A DNA stretch of 9,785 nucleotides, from positions 1 through 9,785 of the forward strand of contig CAMAFU010000047.1 of the NCBI GenBank assembly GCA_945833725.1, read 5' to 3'. Of the stretch, positions 1 through 6,220 are shown piece after piece. Position 1 is the stretch's first letter; each line of letters opens with the position of its first letter. Source of the DNA: an uncultured Treponema sp. GTDB lineage: Bacteria > Spirochaetota > Spirochaetia > Treponematales > Treponemataceae. The notes under the pieces were generated by a model. It saw nothing but the letters and a program-made list of their open reading frames with translations, did not search any database and was not told where the DNA came from. The position numbers were made by a program, and so were the translations under genes.

Positions 1-840
1 ACTGGCTGCATTTAAAAATAAGTTCTGTTTTCCAAAATCATTTTCACCTGGATTTTTGCCAAGGTAAATTCCTACATGAGTTATTCTTGAATCGGAATTC
101 CCTTTAAAAAAAATTAAATCGCCTGGCAGAGCTTCGCTTAAAGGAACAGGTTCTGTCTGGTTGTAAATATCCTGAGCATTCCCCTTTATGTCCATATTAA
201 GGCTTTTTTTTGCCGTATAAGTTACAAAACCTGAACAGTCAAATCCTGGAGAAGGACTTTTGCCACCCCAAACATAATCGATTCCTTTAAAATCCATTCC
301 GCAGTCAATGAATTTCTTTCTCGAATTGATAGAATCATCCATTTGTTTTTCGGTCTGCTCTATTGTACTGGTGTTGATGCTCTCTGTTTCTTTATTGAGA
401 TTTTCTTCTGTTTGTACAGGAAGTTTTTTTTCTGCCTTTTTTATGGATGCAGGAGGTGTTTTAGGCTCCGGCTTTTGGGAAGGATTTTTTTTCTCCTTTT
501 TTTCAGGAGATTTTTTTATAGAAGCTTTGCTTTTTTCAAGAATTTCCCGTTGCTTTTCTTTTAAGTCCGTAATATTTTTTTTTGAAGAAGAAAGATTTTT
601 CCTGCTGGATTCAAGGTGCTGCAAAATTTCAAGTTTTTTCTGTTTAAGTTCCTGAAAAAATTTTGAATTTTCATTTTGCAGTTCTGCCTTTGATGGTTCT
701 AAAACTATATTATAAAAATCGCCTTCAATTATTTTCTGATTTTTAAAAATATCATCATCATGACCAGTTTCTGCAAAAGAAACAAAAAATGAGGAAAGGA
801 AAACAACAAAAAAAACTGTAAATTTCTTAGAAAAAATCAT
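1..840 (-). CDS. NlpC/P60-family cell-wall peptidase, secreted (C-terminus off window)
   Basis: An open frame of 280 codons runs from an ATG at 840 to the window edge without a stop, so the C-terminus is missing. Residues 1-23 are a signal peptide (two Lys, a Phe/Val-rich core, then VSFA before ETG) with no lipobox Cys, so the product is probably released to the periplasm. Residues about 50-110 are a Glu/Lys/Gln-rich, probably coiled-coil segment. Residues about 110-165 are a Lys/Pro/Glu-rich linker. The catalytic domain starts near 185: DYVWGG, then FDCSGF with the nucleophile Cys202, then THVGIYLG with His255, and Asn277 at the usual third polar position. This order is diagnostic of NlpC/P60 (C40) endopeptidases, which cut peptide cross-links or stems of peptidoglycan. 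The gene lies downstream of the LpoB operon on the same strand, separated by 86 bases with a hairpin. The exact cleavage specificity cannot be read from the sequence. Confidence 0.9.
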   Translation of the reverse strand, partial: MIFSKKFTVFFVVFLSSFFVSFAETGHDDDIFKNQKIIEGDFYNIVLEPSKAELQNENSKFFQELKQKKLEILQHLESSRKNLSSSKKNITDLKEKQREILEKSKASIKKSPEKKEKKNPSQKPEPKTPPASIKKAEKKLPVQTEENLNKETESINTSTIEQTEKQMDDSINSRKKFIDCGMDFKGIDYVWGGKSPSPGFDCSGFVTYTAKKSLNMDIKGNAQDIYNQTEPVPLSEALPGDLIFFKGNSDSRITHVGIYLGKNPGENDFGKQNLFLNAAS

Positions 841-854
841 ATTTTACTGCAAAT

Positions 855-905
855 AAAAATTCTAATAAAAAGATACTGCCTGACAGTTACAAAACAGGCT
901 GTCAG
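855..905 (-). terminator. Hairpin after the LpoB operon, possible weak terminator
   Basis: Seven-base arms at 880-886 and 899-905 (CTGACAG and CTGTCAG read on the minus strand) enclose a 12-base loop. A T-rich stretch follows on the minus strand after an 8-base spacer. An alternative five-base pairing (GCCTG with CAGGC) competes for the same arm. It sits between the last operon gene (ends 927) and the NlpC/P60 start at 840. The spacer before the T-run makes it a weak intrinsic terminator, so some readthrough into the hydrolase gene is plausible. Confidence 0.4.
859..886 (-). promoter_or_regulatory. Possible sigma70-type promoter for the NlpC/P60 gene
   Basis: On the minus strand CTGTCA (881-886) and TAGAAT (859-864) are separated by 16 bases and match the -35 and -10 consensus at four and five of six positions. 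The -35 box lies in one arm of the hairpin that may end the upstream operon. The inferred transcript would begin only about 12 bases before the ATG, and no clear ribosome binding site is seen there, so this is a weak call. Confidence 0.2.
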
Positions 906-926
906 ACAGATTTGAACATCTGAGTT

Positions 927-1673
927 TTACAGAGTTTCTTCTGCCTCAGAAAGGAGTTCTTCATCGTTTGAAGTAATCATCATATTCTGCAATTTTAAGG
1001 AAAGTGTTTCTTTTAATGCCTTTCCTTCATCTGTGTTGTCATCAACGCTGTTCATTGCATTCTGAATCTGAATGTCATACAGTTTTTTATTCATTCCCCA
1101 GACTGCATAATATTCATAGTAAACTTTCGATTCTTTTGATGATTTTGAAGGCTTTACTTCCTTTTGAATCCAATATGACGCAATTTTTTCCAATCCGTTT
1201 AATTCAACAGCGGAAACAGCCTGCTTGTACATATTTAATTCCTGTTCAAGTAATGTTGCATCTTTTACATCGCCAGTCTGTTTTGAACGGCCTGTTTGAG
1301 ATGCTGAAACAGCTTTGCCCACGATTCTTTGCATTTCATCGCCAACTTGATTTTCAACATCAACTAAATCAGCCCACTGTTTTGTAAATTCAAGATTATC
1401 GCCTCTTGCAACTACAACAAAAGGCTTTTTTCCAGAAATGCCGGGCATAATAGGAGAAAGATATTCAGCTGAATAATTTCCGTTTCCGATTTCCACAACC
1501 CACTGAGGAATTTCTGAGCCAAAAGAAGCTCCCTGATAGTCAAGAATCGTTACATAATTTTTTTGAACTTTGGCAGCCTTGCCTTTAATTCCAGAACCGG
1601 TAACTTTTGTTGTTCCACAGCTGCTTAAAAAACACAATGCAGCCAGTGCAAGAATAAAACTTCTCTTTTTCAT
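927..1673 (-). CDS. LPP20-like envelope lipoprotein, last gene of the LpoB operon
   Basis: The 248-residue product begins with MKKR, a hydrophobic stretch and the lipobox LSSC with Cys19, so it should be lipid-anchored. After a short Gly/Lys linker comes IPQWVVEIGNG (about 55-66), the Pro-x-Trp-Val opening also present in the gene just upstream and typical of LPP20-type domains. A segment with FVVVARGDN and alternating Ala/Val follows. Near 190 is a Tyr-rich strand (VYYEYYAVWGMNKKLYD) leading into a helical, acidic C-terminus. The start has a good upstream AGAGAGG. The gap from the preceding stop is 36 bases, so the gene is very probably cotranscribed. LPP20 is a surface or outer-membrane lipoprotein family first known from Helicobacter; its biochemical role is unclear. 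Family assignment here is by motif resemblance only. Confidence 0.75.
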   Translation of the reverse strand: MKKRSFILALAALCFLSSCGTTKVTGSGIKGKAAKVQKNYVTILDYQGASFGSEIPQWVVEIGNGNYSAEYLSPIMPGISGKKPFVVVARGDNLEFTKQWADLVDVENQVGDEMQRIVGKAVSASQTGRSKQTGDVKDATLLEQELNMYKQAVSAVELNGLEKIASYWIQKEVKPSKSSKESKVYYEYYAVWGMNKKLYDIQIQNAMNSVDDNTDEGKALKETLSLKLQNMMITSNDEELLSEAEETL

Positions 1674-1709
1674 TTTTATACCTCTCTTAATTTTTTTGCT
1701 TTCAACTTT

Positions 1710-2735
1710 TTAGTCAAAAGTCTGCTTGTTTATATATGAATCAAAATTCCTGGAGAATTCTGTTTCTATATTTTTTTCCAGTACCCTGAAAGTTCTGTTT
1801 CTCGCATCAGTTTCGGAAAAAGAACCTTCCCTGCCCTTGAGATTTATTGCAAACAAAGATTCTCTTGTACTGCTGTCAAAAAACTCCAGATTCAAAATGT
1901 AAGTGCAGTAAAAAATCTTCTGCTTCTGGGAAATTTCCGATGAATAGCTGCCCTCAAGACAATACTTTTCCTTTTTTGATGATGATGTTTTAAATCCGTA
2001 TTTTGAAAAGGAATTCTGAAACGATGATTTTATTTTATTGTCGATGTCGCCCGGTATGTTCACAAAAATCGTAATGGTTTCTGCAAATTTCTTTTGAAGT
2101 GCCTGTATATTTTGAAGAGAAATTATGGTATGTCTGACAGATTCAGCCCTGTCAAAATCAATAACCTGCATATTTTTAAGAAGCCTGTCGTTTTCTTCGG
2201 CTATTTCCAGTGCAAAGCATATTTCACTATAGCCGTAAAATGAACCGGGATGTTTTTCTGATTCCCTTAAGGCATTGCGCACAGCTTCATCATTTTTTTG
2301 AATCATATCCAGATAAATCAATGATGTTTTTTCTCTGTGAAGTATTGCAATGGCATACCATTTTTTTTCTGATGAATTGTAAAAGTATTCGGCAATTTCT
2401 ATTCCAATGAGATTTTCAGAGTCAATAATTGTTGTAATATTCTGATGCAAATTTCCTGAAGTAGAATAAACAACTTTCCCGTCGGAAACAGCCTGTTCCA
2501 TTTTTTTTGAAGCCGTACTTTCTGCCCTTACAGTTTGACCAAAAACCTGTGCAAGGTTCTTTACTGCTTCAACTTCTGCCACTTCCCTTGTTTCACCGGA
2601 ACCAATTCCATTCATATAAGTTTCTGAAGGATAAACGGCGGAAGGTACAGTTATCCACTGGGGAATTCTTTTTTTTGCAGAAAATGCATAACAGAGAGAA
2701 AAAATACAAAACAAGACAGAAATAATTTTTTTCAT
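1710..2735 (-). CDS. Exported LPP20-domain protein
   Basis: The product is 341 residues. Residues 1-20 form a signal peptide ending in AFSA before KKR. Cys15 is not in a lipobox (SLC then YA), so unlike its neighbours this protein is probably not lipidated. Residues 24-135 look like an LPP20 domain: IPQWI, then YMNGIGSGETREVAEVEAVKNLAQVF (a Gly-rich turn leading into an Ala/Glu helix), and a strand KKWYAIAIL. Residues 150-215 are helical. Residues 220-335 form a second alpha/beta part containing LEGSYS, a long strand pair (IFYCTYILNLEFFD) and GREGSFSETDARNRTFRVLE, which resembles the small alpha/beta domains of LpoB/TolB-N type proteins, though this is inference. The start is fixed by AAAGGA at 2741-2746, which overlaps the stop of the LpoB gene, so translation of the two is likely coupled. 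Function is unknown beyond an envelope role. Confidence 0.75.
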   Translation of the reverse strand: MKKIISVLFCIFSLCYAFSAKKRIPQWITVPSAVYPSETYMNGIGSGETREVAEVEAVKNLAQVFGQTVRAESTASKKMEQAVSDGKVVYSTSGNLHQNITTIIDSENLIGIEIAEYFYNSSEKKWYAIAILHREKTSLIYLDMIQKNDEAVRNALRESEKHPGSFYGYSEICFALEIAEENDRLLKNMQVIDFDRAESVRHTIISLQNIQALQKKFAETITIFVNIPGDIDNKIKSSFQNSFSKYGFKTSSSKKEKYCLEGSYSSEISQKQKIFYCTYILNLEFFDSSTRESLFAINLKGREGSFSETDARNRTFRVLEKNIETEFSRNFDSYINKQTFD

Positions 2736-2740
2736 AAAAT

Positions 2741-2746
2741 TCCTTT
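2741..2746 (-). promoter_or_regulatory. Ribosome binding site overlapping the lpoB stop codon
   Basis: Minus-strand AAAGGA lies five bases before the ATG at 2735 and shares bases with the TAA stop (2745-2747) of the upstream gene. A ribosome terminating on the LpoB gene would cover this site, which suggests translational coupling and fixes the start of the LPP20-domain gene. Confidence 0.6.
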
Positions 2747-3353
2747 AAAATTTAACGGCACTCTTTTTTATATATTTTTTTATATCATTGTTTTGATCAG
2801 ACCAGATGATTTTATTTGTTTCCAAATCAACAAGCTGCATGTCTACCTGATATGTCCTTACCTGCTGTCTGCCATCTGTATCCACAATTGTGGTAACGCT
2901 TCCCTGAAGCATAAAATCGGCAGCAGTTTCGTTTCCAATTGATTTGGCAGTTTCGTAGGCATTTTCAGCCTGATCATATTTTTCTGCACGAAGTTCTTCC
3001 CTTTGAGATGCGTCTGCAACAAATTCCAAAGTTCCATCGTTGATTATTGCATTCTGAAATCTTTTTGAAAGAATTGAAGTGTCGATTCTTTCTACGCTTT
3101 TATTTTTTATTGTTCCAATAATAACTACAGGAGTGCATCCTGTGGAAGCCTTAAAATTTGCAACGCGCTTTGATTTTATGCACGAATCAATTAAAGATGT
3201 GCAGACAAGGTTTACATCATTATCGTTCCAATATCCGCTTAAATCTTTTACGCTTTCGTTTGCATCATACCTTTTTACAGATGTTGAAGAACAGGAAAAG
3301 AAAAAAAGTGAAGAAAAAAACAATAAACTTACAAATACAGACTTTGATTTCAT
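2745..3353 (-). CDS. lpoB: LpoB-family lipoprotein (penicillin-binding protein activator family)
   Basis: The product is 202 residues. It has a lipoprotein signal with Phe/Ser-rich core and lipobox FFSC, Cys21, a relaxed form normal for spirochaetes. The mature part matches the LpoB family (PF13036, COG3417): DLSGYWNDNDV at 37-47, the strand PVVIIGTIKNKS at 75-86 followed by IDTSILSKRFQNAII, then FVADASQREELRAE at 111-124, ADFMLQGSV at 145-153, and YQVDMQLVDLETNKIIWSD at 168-186. In Escherichia coli, LpoB is anchored in the outer membrane and reaches through the wall to stimulate the glycan polymerase PBP1b. Whether a spirochaete homologue does the same is not established. The start has a strong GGAGGA at 3359-3364, five bases upstream of the ATG. 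It lies 36 bases after the COG3014 gene and is coupled to the next gene. A wider CsgG/TolB-like role is the alternative. Confidence 0.88.
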   Translation of the reverse strand: MKSKSVFVSLLFFSSLFFFSCSSTSVKRYDANESVKDLSGYWNDNDVNLVCTSLIDSCIKSKRVANFKASTGCTPVVIIGTIKNKSVERIDTSILSKRFQNAIINDGTLEFVADASQREELRAEKYDQAENAYETAKSIGNETAADFMLQGSVTTIVDTDGRQQVRTYQVDMQLVDLETNKIIWSDQNNDIKKYIKKSAVKF

Positions 3354-3389
3354 AAAAATCCTCCAGCAAAATTTATTTTTACAAACTAT

Positions 3390-4871
3390 TTAAAAACAGG
3401 AAGAAACAACAAGAGTCGGCTTACCTTCCCTTACTTCCGCTTCAAATTTCTTTTCTACTTTAGTTCCGTTTTCAAAACGATAAATTACCTTTCCGCTGTA
3501 TACTCCAGCCGGTACTGTAAAACCTGCGGCATTTGCACTTTCCGGGAAAAACTCTCCCTGTCTTATATCTGCCGTTTCCGTTAAATCAATGGCCGCAAGA
3601 CCGGCTTTTGTTGATTCGCACAGTGCATTAAACGCCAGAGAAGATAAAGTGTACGAAACGCTGCCTCTGGAAAGTCTTCTAAGGCCTTCATAGCTTGCGT
3701 TTATTCCTGCAATTCCAGCAACAATTCCGCTGACTTTTTTTGTAATGCTGCGGGTCATACTGGAACCGTATTCTTTGTATGCCTTAAGTTTTACAGCTTT
3801 TTCCAAATCGGTATTGAAATTTTCTATTACAATAGTTTTTTTTGTACCGACATTATTCAACACTACATCAACACCCGTAACGAAAGATTTTTTTTCGTAA
3901 ACAGGATGAACAAATTTAAATTGAACAGGAAGCATTCTGTACATGGAAGTTCCTGTGGGAACATAGAAAAAAGTGGATTTTGACGGAAAATACAATTCTC
4001 TTGAAGACTGCTTTCCGATTAAACCTGCAAGAGCAAGAACATCCAGACGGCCTTTTCTGGAAGGAATATGACAGTCAGCATCATCAAAATTTTTAACAAG
4101 AGATTTTAAAACCATTTCATCGGAATCTATCTGACTTTTATCGCCATCAGCTTGCCTTAAAATAAGACTCAAATACCGTGCAAGAGCAGATTCTTTATAA
4201 ACATCTTTTTCCGAAGGTTTTTTGGGAGCTGCAGCAGTAAAAACGGAAGAATTTATGCTGTAAGACGAAAGGGACTTTATGCTGGAGTTAAATTCTTCTT
4301 CTGCAGAGGGATCCATTTTTCCGTTTATTACAACTTCTCCGTACATCCGCCTGTATTCAGGAAGTTTTAAATCTGAAAGTTTTGTAAGCTGATTTACGGC
4401 ACTTGTTAAGTCCCCCTGCATATAAAAGCAAAGGCAGTTCATTGTATTGACTAAAAGGTACTCGTAAACATTTCCCGTATATTCTTTTAAGTTTTCGTTG
4501 ACAACCGTTTTTGCTATTGTTTTTGTTATGCTTTTTGTCAGGTTGTCATACATCATATTATCTGTTTTTTCAAAAACGGCAGAGGCCTTTTCGTAGTCAC
4601 CATTTATAAAATAGAGCATTGCCATATCAAGGCTGTCTTTTATACCGGCTTTTCTTCTTGTTTTGTTTAAAACCATTCCAAGACAGGAAGAATAATCGCC
4701 GCTATCCCGGGCTTTTTTAAAATCTTCTTCGTTGTATTTTATTTGCTTTACTTTTTTTACAGGTGTATTTTCTGAAGGAATATTTCCCTGCTCGTTTTGA
4801 ATTTTTGAGGTTGAACAGGAGGAGAAAATAAAAAGCATGGAAAACAACAAAAATCCAGCTGACTTTTTCAT
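3390..4871 (-). CDS. COG3014-family lipoprotein, first gene of the LpoB operon
   Basis: I place the start at the ATG at 4871, giving 493 residues, because MKKSAGFLLFSMLFIFSSC then forms a complete lipoprotein signal with Cys19. An in-frame ATG at 4949 would add 26 residues before it and bury the signal. Residues about 50-170 are helical and tetratricopeptide-like (FINGDYEKASAVFEK, then YEYLLVNTMNCLCFYMQGD near 136). Residues about 310-385 hold FYVPTGTSMYRMLPVQF and HPVYEKK. Then comes a Gly/Ala/Ile-rich helix (ITKKVSGIVAGIAGI). The C-terminal part has ADIRQGEFFPESAN followed by FTVPAGVYSGKVIYRF. This layout matches my memory of COG3014, an uncharacterised family often found beside LpoB and LPP20-type genes. 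The ribosome binding site is weak. Molecular function is unknown; a scaffold or partner for LpoB at the outer membrane is inference. Confidence 0.8.
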   Translation of the reverse strand: MKKSAGFLLFSMLFIFSSCSTSKIQNEQGNIPSENTPVKKVKQIKYNEEDFKKARDSGDYSSCLGMVLNKTRRKAGIKDSLDMAMLYFINGDYEKASAVFEKTDNMMYDNLTKSITKTIAKTVVNENLKEYTGNVYEYLLVNTMNCLCFYMQGDLTSAVNQLTKLSDLKLPEYRRMYGEVVINGKMDPSAEEEFNSSIKSLSSYSINSSVFTAAAPKKPSEKDVYKESALARYLSLILRQADGDKSQIDSDEMVLKSLVKNFDDADCHIPSRKGRLDVLALAGLIGKQSSRELYFPSKSTFFYVPTGTSMYRMLPVQFKFVHPVYEKKSFVTGVDVVLNNVGTKKTIVIENFNTDLEKAVKLKAYKEYGSSMTRSITKKVSGIVAGIAGINASYEGLRRLSRGSVSYTLSSLAFNALCESTKAGLAAIDLTETADIRQGEFFPESANAAGFTVPAGVYSGKVIYRFENGTKVEKKFEAEVREGKPTLVVSSCF

Positions 4872-4965
4872 TTTAAAATAACTTACAATGCCACGCAACA
4901 TATATTGGATAAGGATATATGGAAAATCTAAAAAAAAACTAAAATTCACTATCTGAAGAATAACA

Positions 4966-5006
4966 GAAAAAGGGCTTTACTCAAAACAACAAGTTTAAGA
5001 AAGCCC
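4966..5006 (-). terminator. Intrinsic terminator after the PstS-like gene
   Basis: Arms GGGCTTT and AAAGCCC (4972-4978 and 5000-5006) pair perfectly over seven bases. The interior can extend the stem with CTTAAAC against GTTTTGAG. On the minus strand five T's follow at once (4967-4971). It lies about 57 bases past the stop at 5063 and before the LpoB operon, so it separates the two transcription units. I see no convincing -35/-10 pair for the operon between 4872 and 4965. Confidence 0.8.
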
Positions 5007-5062
5007 AAAAAACAGACAGTTACCGTTAAGTTTTATCTCATTAAACTATGGAAGAAGAATGT

Positions 5063-5926
5063 CTATTTTATTTCATTCCATTTTTCAATTTTTCCTGTAA
5101 ATATGGATTCAACCTGACTTTTTGAAAGCTCTGATACAGGATTTTCTTTGTTTACAATAACTGCAATTCCATCAATAGCAATAGTTATTTCTTTTACGCC
5201 CTTTGATTTTTCACTTTCCTTAAGATTACGGCTGGCCATTCCCAAATCGCAGCTTCCGTTTATTGCATTTGCTACACCAGTTGTACTGTCTGATGTCTGA
5301 AGTTCAACATCTGCAGCAGGATTTATTTTTTTGTAACCTTCAATAAGTTTTTCCATTACAGGTGAAACAGAAGAAGAACCAGCAACAGTTATTTTTCCTG
5401 CAGGATTTTTTCCTGCAAATTTACCGGCAGGAACAGGAATGTATTTATTTGCAGCAACAATTTTCTGGCCGTTTTCGCTTAAAATGAAATTAAGAAAATC
5501 TTCTGCAACTGGAGAAAGTGTTGCTTTTACAGCGATATTAAAAGGCCTTGCAATCTTATATGAACCGGCGTTTATATTGGCAACGGAAGGTTCAACACCG
5601 TCAATTTTTACGGCTTTTACAGAAGAGTTTAAAGAACCAAGAGAAACATAACCTATAGAATACCTGTCGCCAGAAACAGAAGTAAGCATTACAGCTGTAG
5701 AGTTTGTAATGGCGGCTTCATCAGTTGTATAATCAACCTTTTTTCCCTGTTCATTTTTCTTTTCAATACCAAAAAGTTCAACAAAAGCACCTCTGGTACC
5801 AGAACCTTCCTCTCTGCTCAAAACATTAATATTTGAGCGGGACTTCCATTTTCCAGCCCCAAAAGCTGAAGAAAAGGCAGCCAGTGTTAAAGTGCAGCAC
5901 AGAAAAACTTTTACATTTTTTTTCAT
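5063..5926 (-). CDS. pstS: PstS-like phosphate-binding protein with permuted half-domains
   Basis: The product is 287 residues. Residues 1-24 are a signal peptide (SSAFGA before GKWK) without a lipobox, so it is probably a soluble periplasmic protein. It carries the phosphate-binding motifs of the PstS family: SREEGSGTRGAF at 37-48, AGSSSVSPV at 182-190, STTG at 214-217, DLGMASRNL at 227-235, and DGIAVIVN at 252-259. In classical PstS the AGSS half comes first and ends in FTGKIxxW, leading into the REEGSGT half. Here the order is reversed and the protein ends right after FTGKIEKWNEIK, so it is a circular permutation, not a truncation. I recall the same order in clostridial homologues. The start has GGGAGT at 5933-5938, six bases upstream. 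No pstC, pstA, pstB or phoU is in the window. Phosphate is the likely ligand, but another oxyanion cannot be excluded. Confidence 0.85.
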   Translation of the reverse strand: MKKNVKVFLCCTLTLAAFSSAFGAGKWKSRSNINVLSREEGSGTRGAFVELFGIEKKNEQGKKVDYTTDEAAITNSTAVMLTSVSGDRYSIGYVSLGSLNSSVKAVKIDGVEPSVANINAGSYKIARPFNIAVKATLSPVAEDFLNFILSENGQKIVAANKYIPVPAGKFAGKNPAGKITVAGSSSVSPVMEKLIEGYKKINPAADVELQTSDSTTGVANAINGSCDLGMASRNLKESEKSKGVKEITIAIDGIAVIVNKENPVSELSKSQVESIFTGKIEKWNEIK

Positions 5927-5968
5927 ATAGATACTCCCGGACGCAAGTCCTTAAAATTAAGATAGGTC

Positions 5969-5982
5969 AAAGATACATCTTT
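5969..5982. promoter_or_regulatory. Small palindrome upstream of pstS, possible operator
   Basis: AAAGAT-AC-ATCTTT is a perfect six-base inverted repeat with a two-base centre, lying 43 bases upstream of the pstS start and bracketed by two TTAAAATTAA copies. It could bind a dimeric regulator. In sequence this A+T-rich a palindrome of this size can also arise by chance. Confidence 0.25.
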
Positions 5983-6208
5983 TAAAATTAAAAATTAAAA
6001 AAGAAAATGTTAAAAAAAAGTAAAAAACAGTTCTCCGTATGCTTTTTTAGAAAACAGGAATCTGACTTTATTTTATTTTAATTTAATGGTAGAATCGTTC
6101 CGCATTTTATCTTCGTTGAAGCGCTGAATTGTATAAAAACTAAAGCCTGCCTGCACTAAAAAAAGCAGACATGCCAAATTATTGAGGTGTAAACCACAAA
6201 AAAAAATC

Positions 6209-6213
6209 AGGAG
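6209..6213 (+). promoter_or_regulatory. Ribosome binding site that fixes the TTG start of potD
   Basis: AGGAG lies seven bases before TTG at 6221. No ATG or GTG is suitably placed, and the signal peptide begins exactly at this TTG. Confidence 0.75.
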
Positions 6214-6220
6214 TTTAAAA

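Larger units (their letters stand above)
5927..6220. other. Divergent intergenic region between pstS and potD
   Basis: These 294 bases are very A+T-rich with many A and T runs and no supportable gene. They must hold promoters for both divergent genes. Possible -10 boxes for potD are TAGAAT at 6090-6095 and TATAAA at 6132-6137, but neither has a good -35 partner. The sequence TTAAAATTAA at 5951-5960 recurs as TTTTAAAATTAA at 5980-5991, flanking a small palindrome. No riboswitch or structured RNA is evident. Confidence 0.5.

Noticed and set aside
308..655. Plus-strand open frame rich in Phe and Ser, and a second frame at 343-564
   Set aside because: They are antisense to the Lys/Glu-rich coiled-coil part of the NlpC/P60 gene; the Phe/Ser bias is the mirror of AAA and GAA codons.
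1004..1387. Plus-strand open frame of 127 codons
   Set aside because: Antisense shadow of the LPP20-like lipoprotein gene, with no signal, motif or ribosome binding site.
3079..3393. Plus-strand open frame over the LpoB gene
   Set aside because: Fully antisense to a well-supported LpoB coding sequence; no family features.
4872..4949. N-terminal extension of the COG3014 gene from an ATG at 4949
   Set aside because: It would put 26 residues before a complete lipoprotein signal peptide that begins at the ATG at 4871.
6182..6220. Upstream TTG start for potD at 6182
   Set aside because: No ribosome binding site precedes it, whereas AGGAG is correctly spaced before TTG at 6221, where the signal peptide begins.
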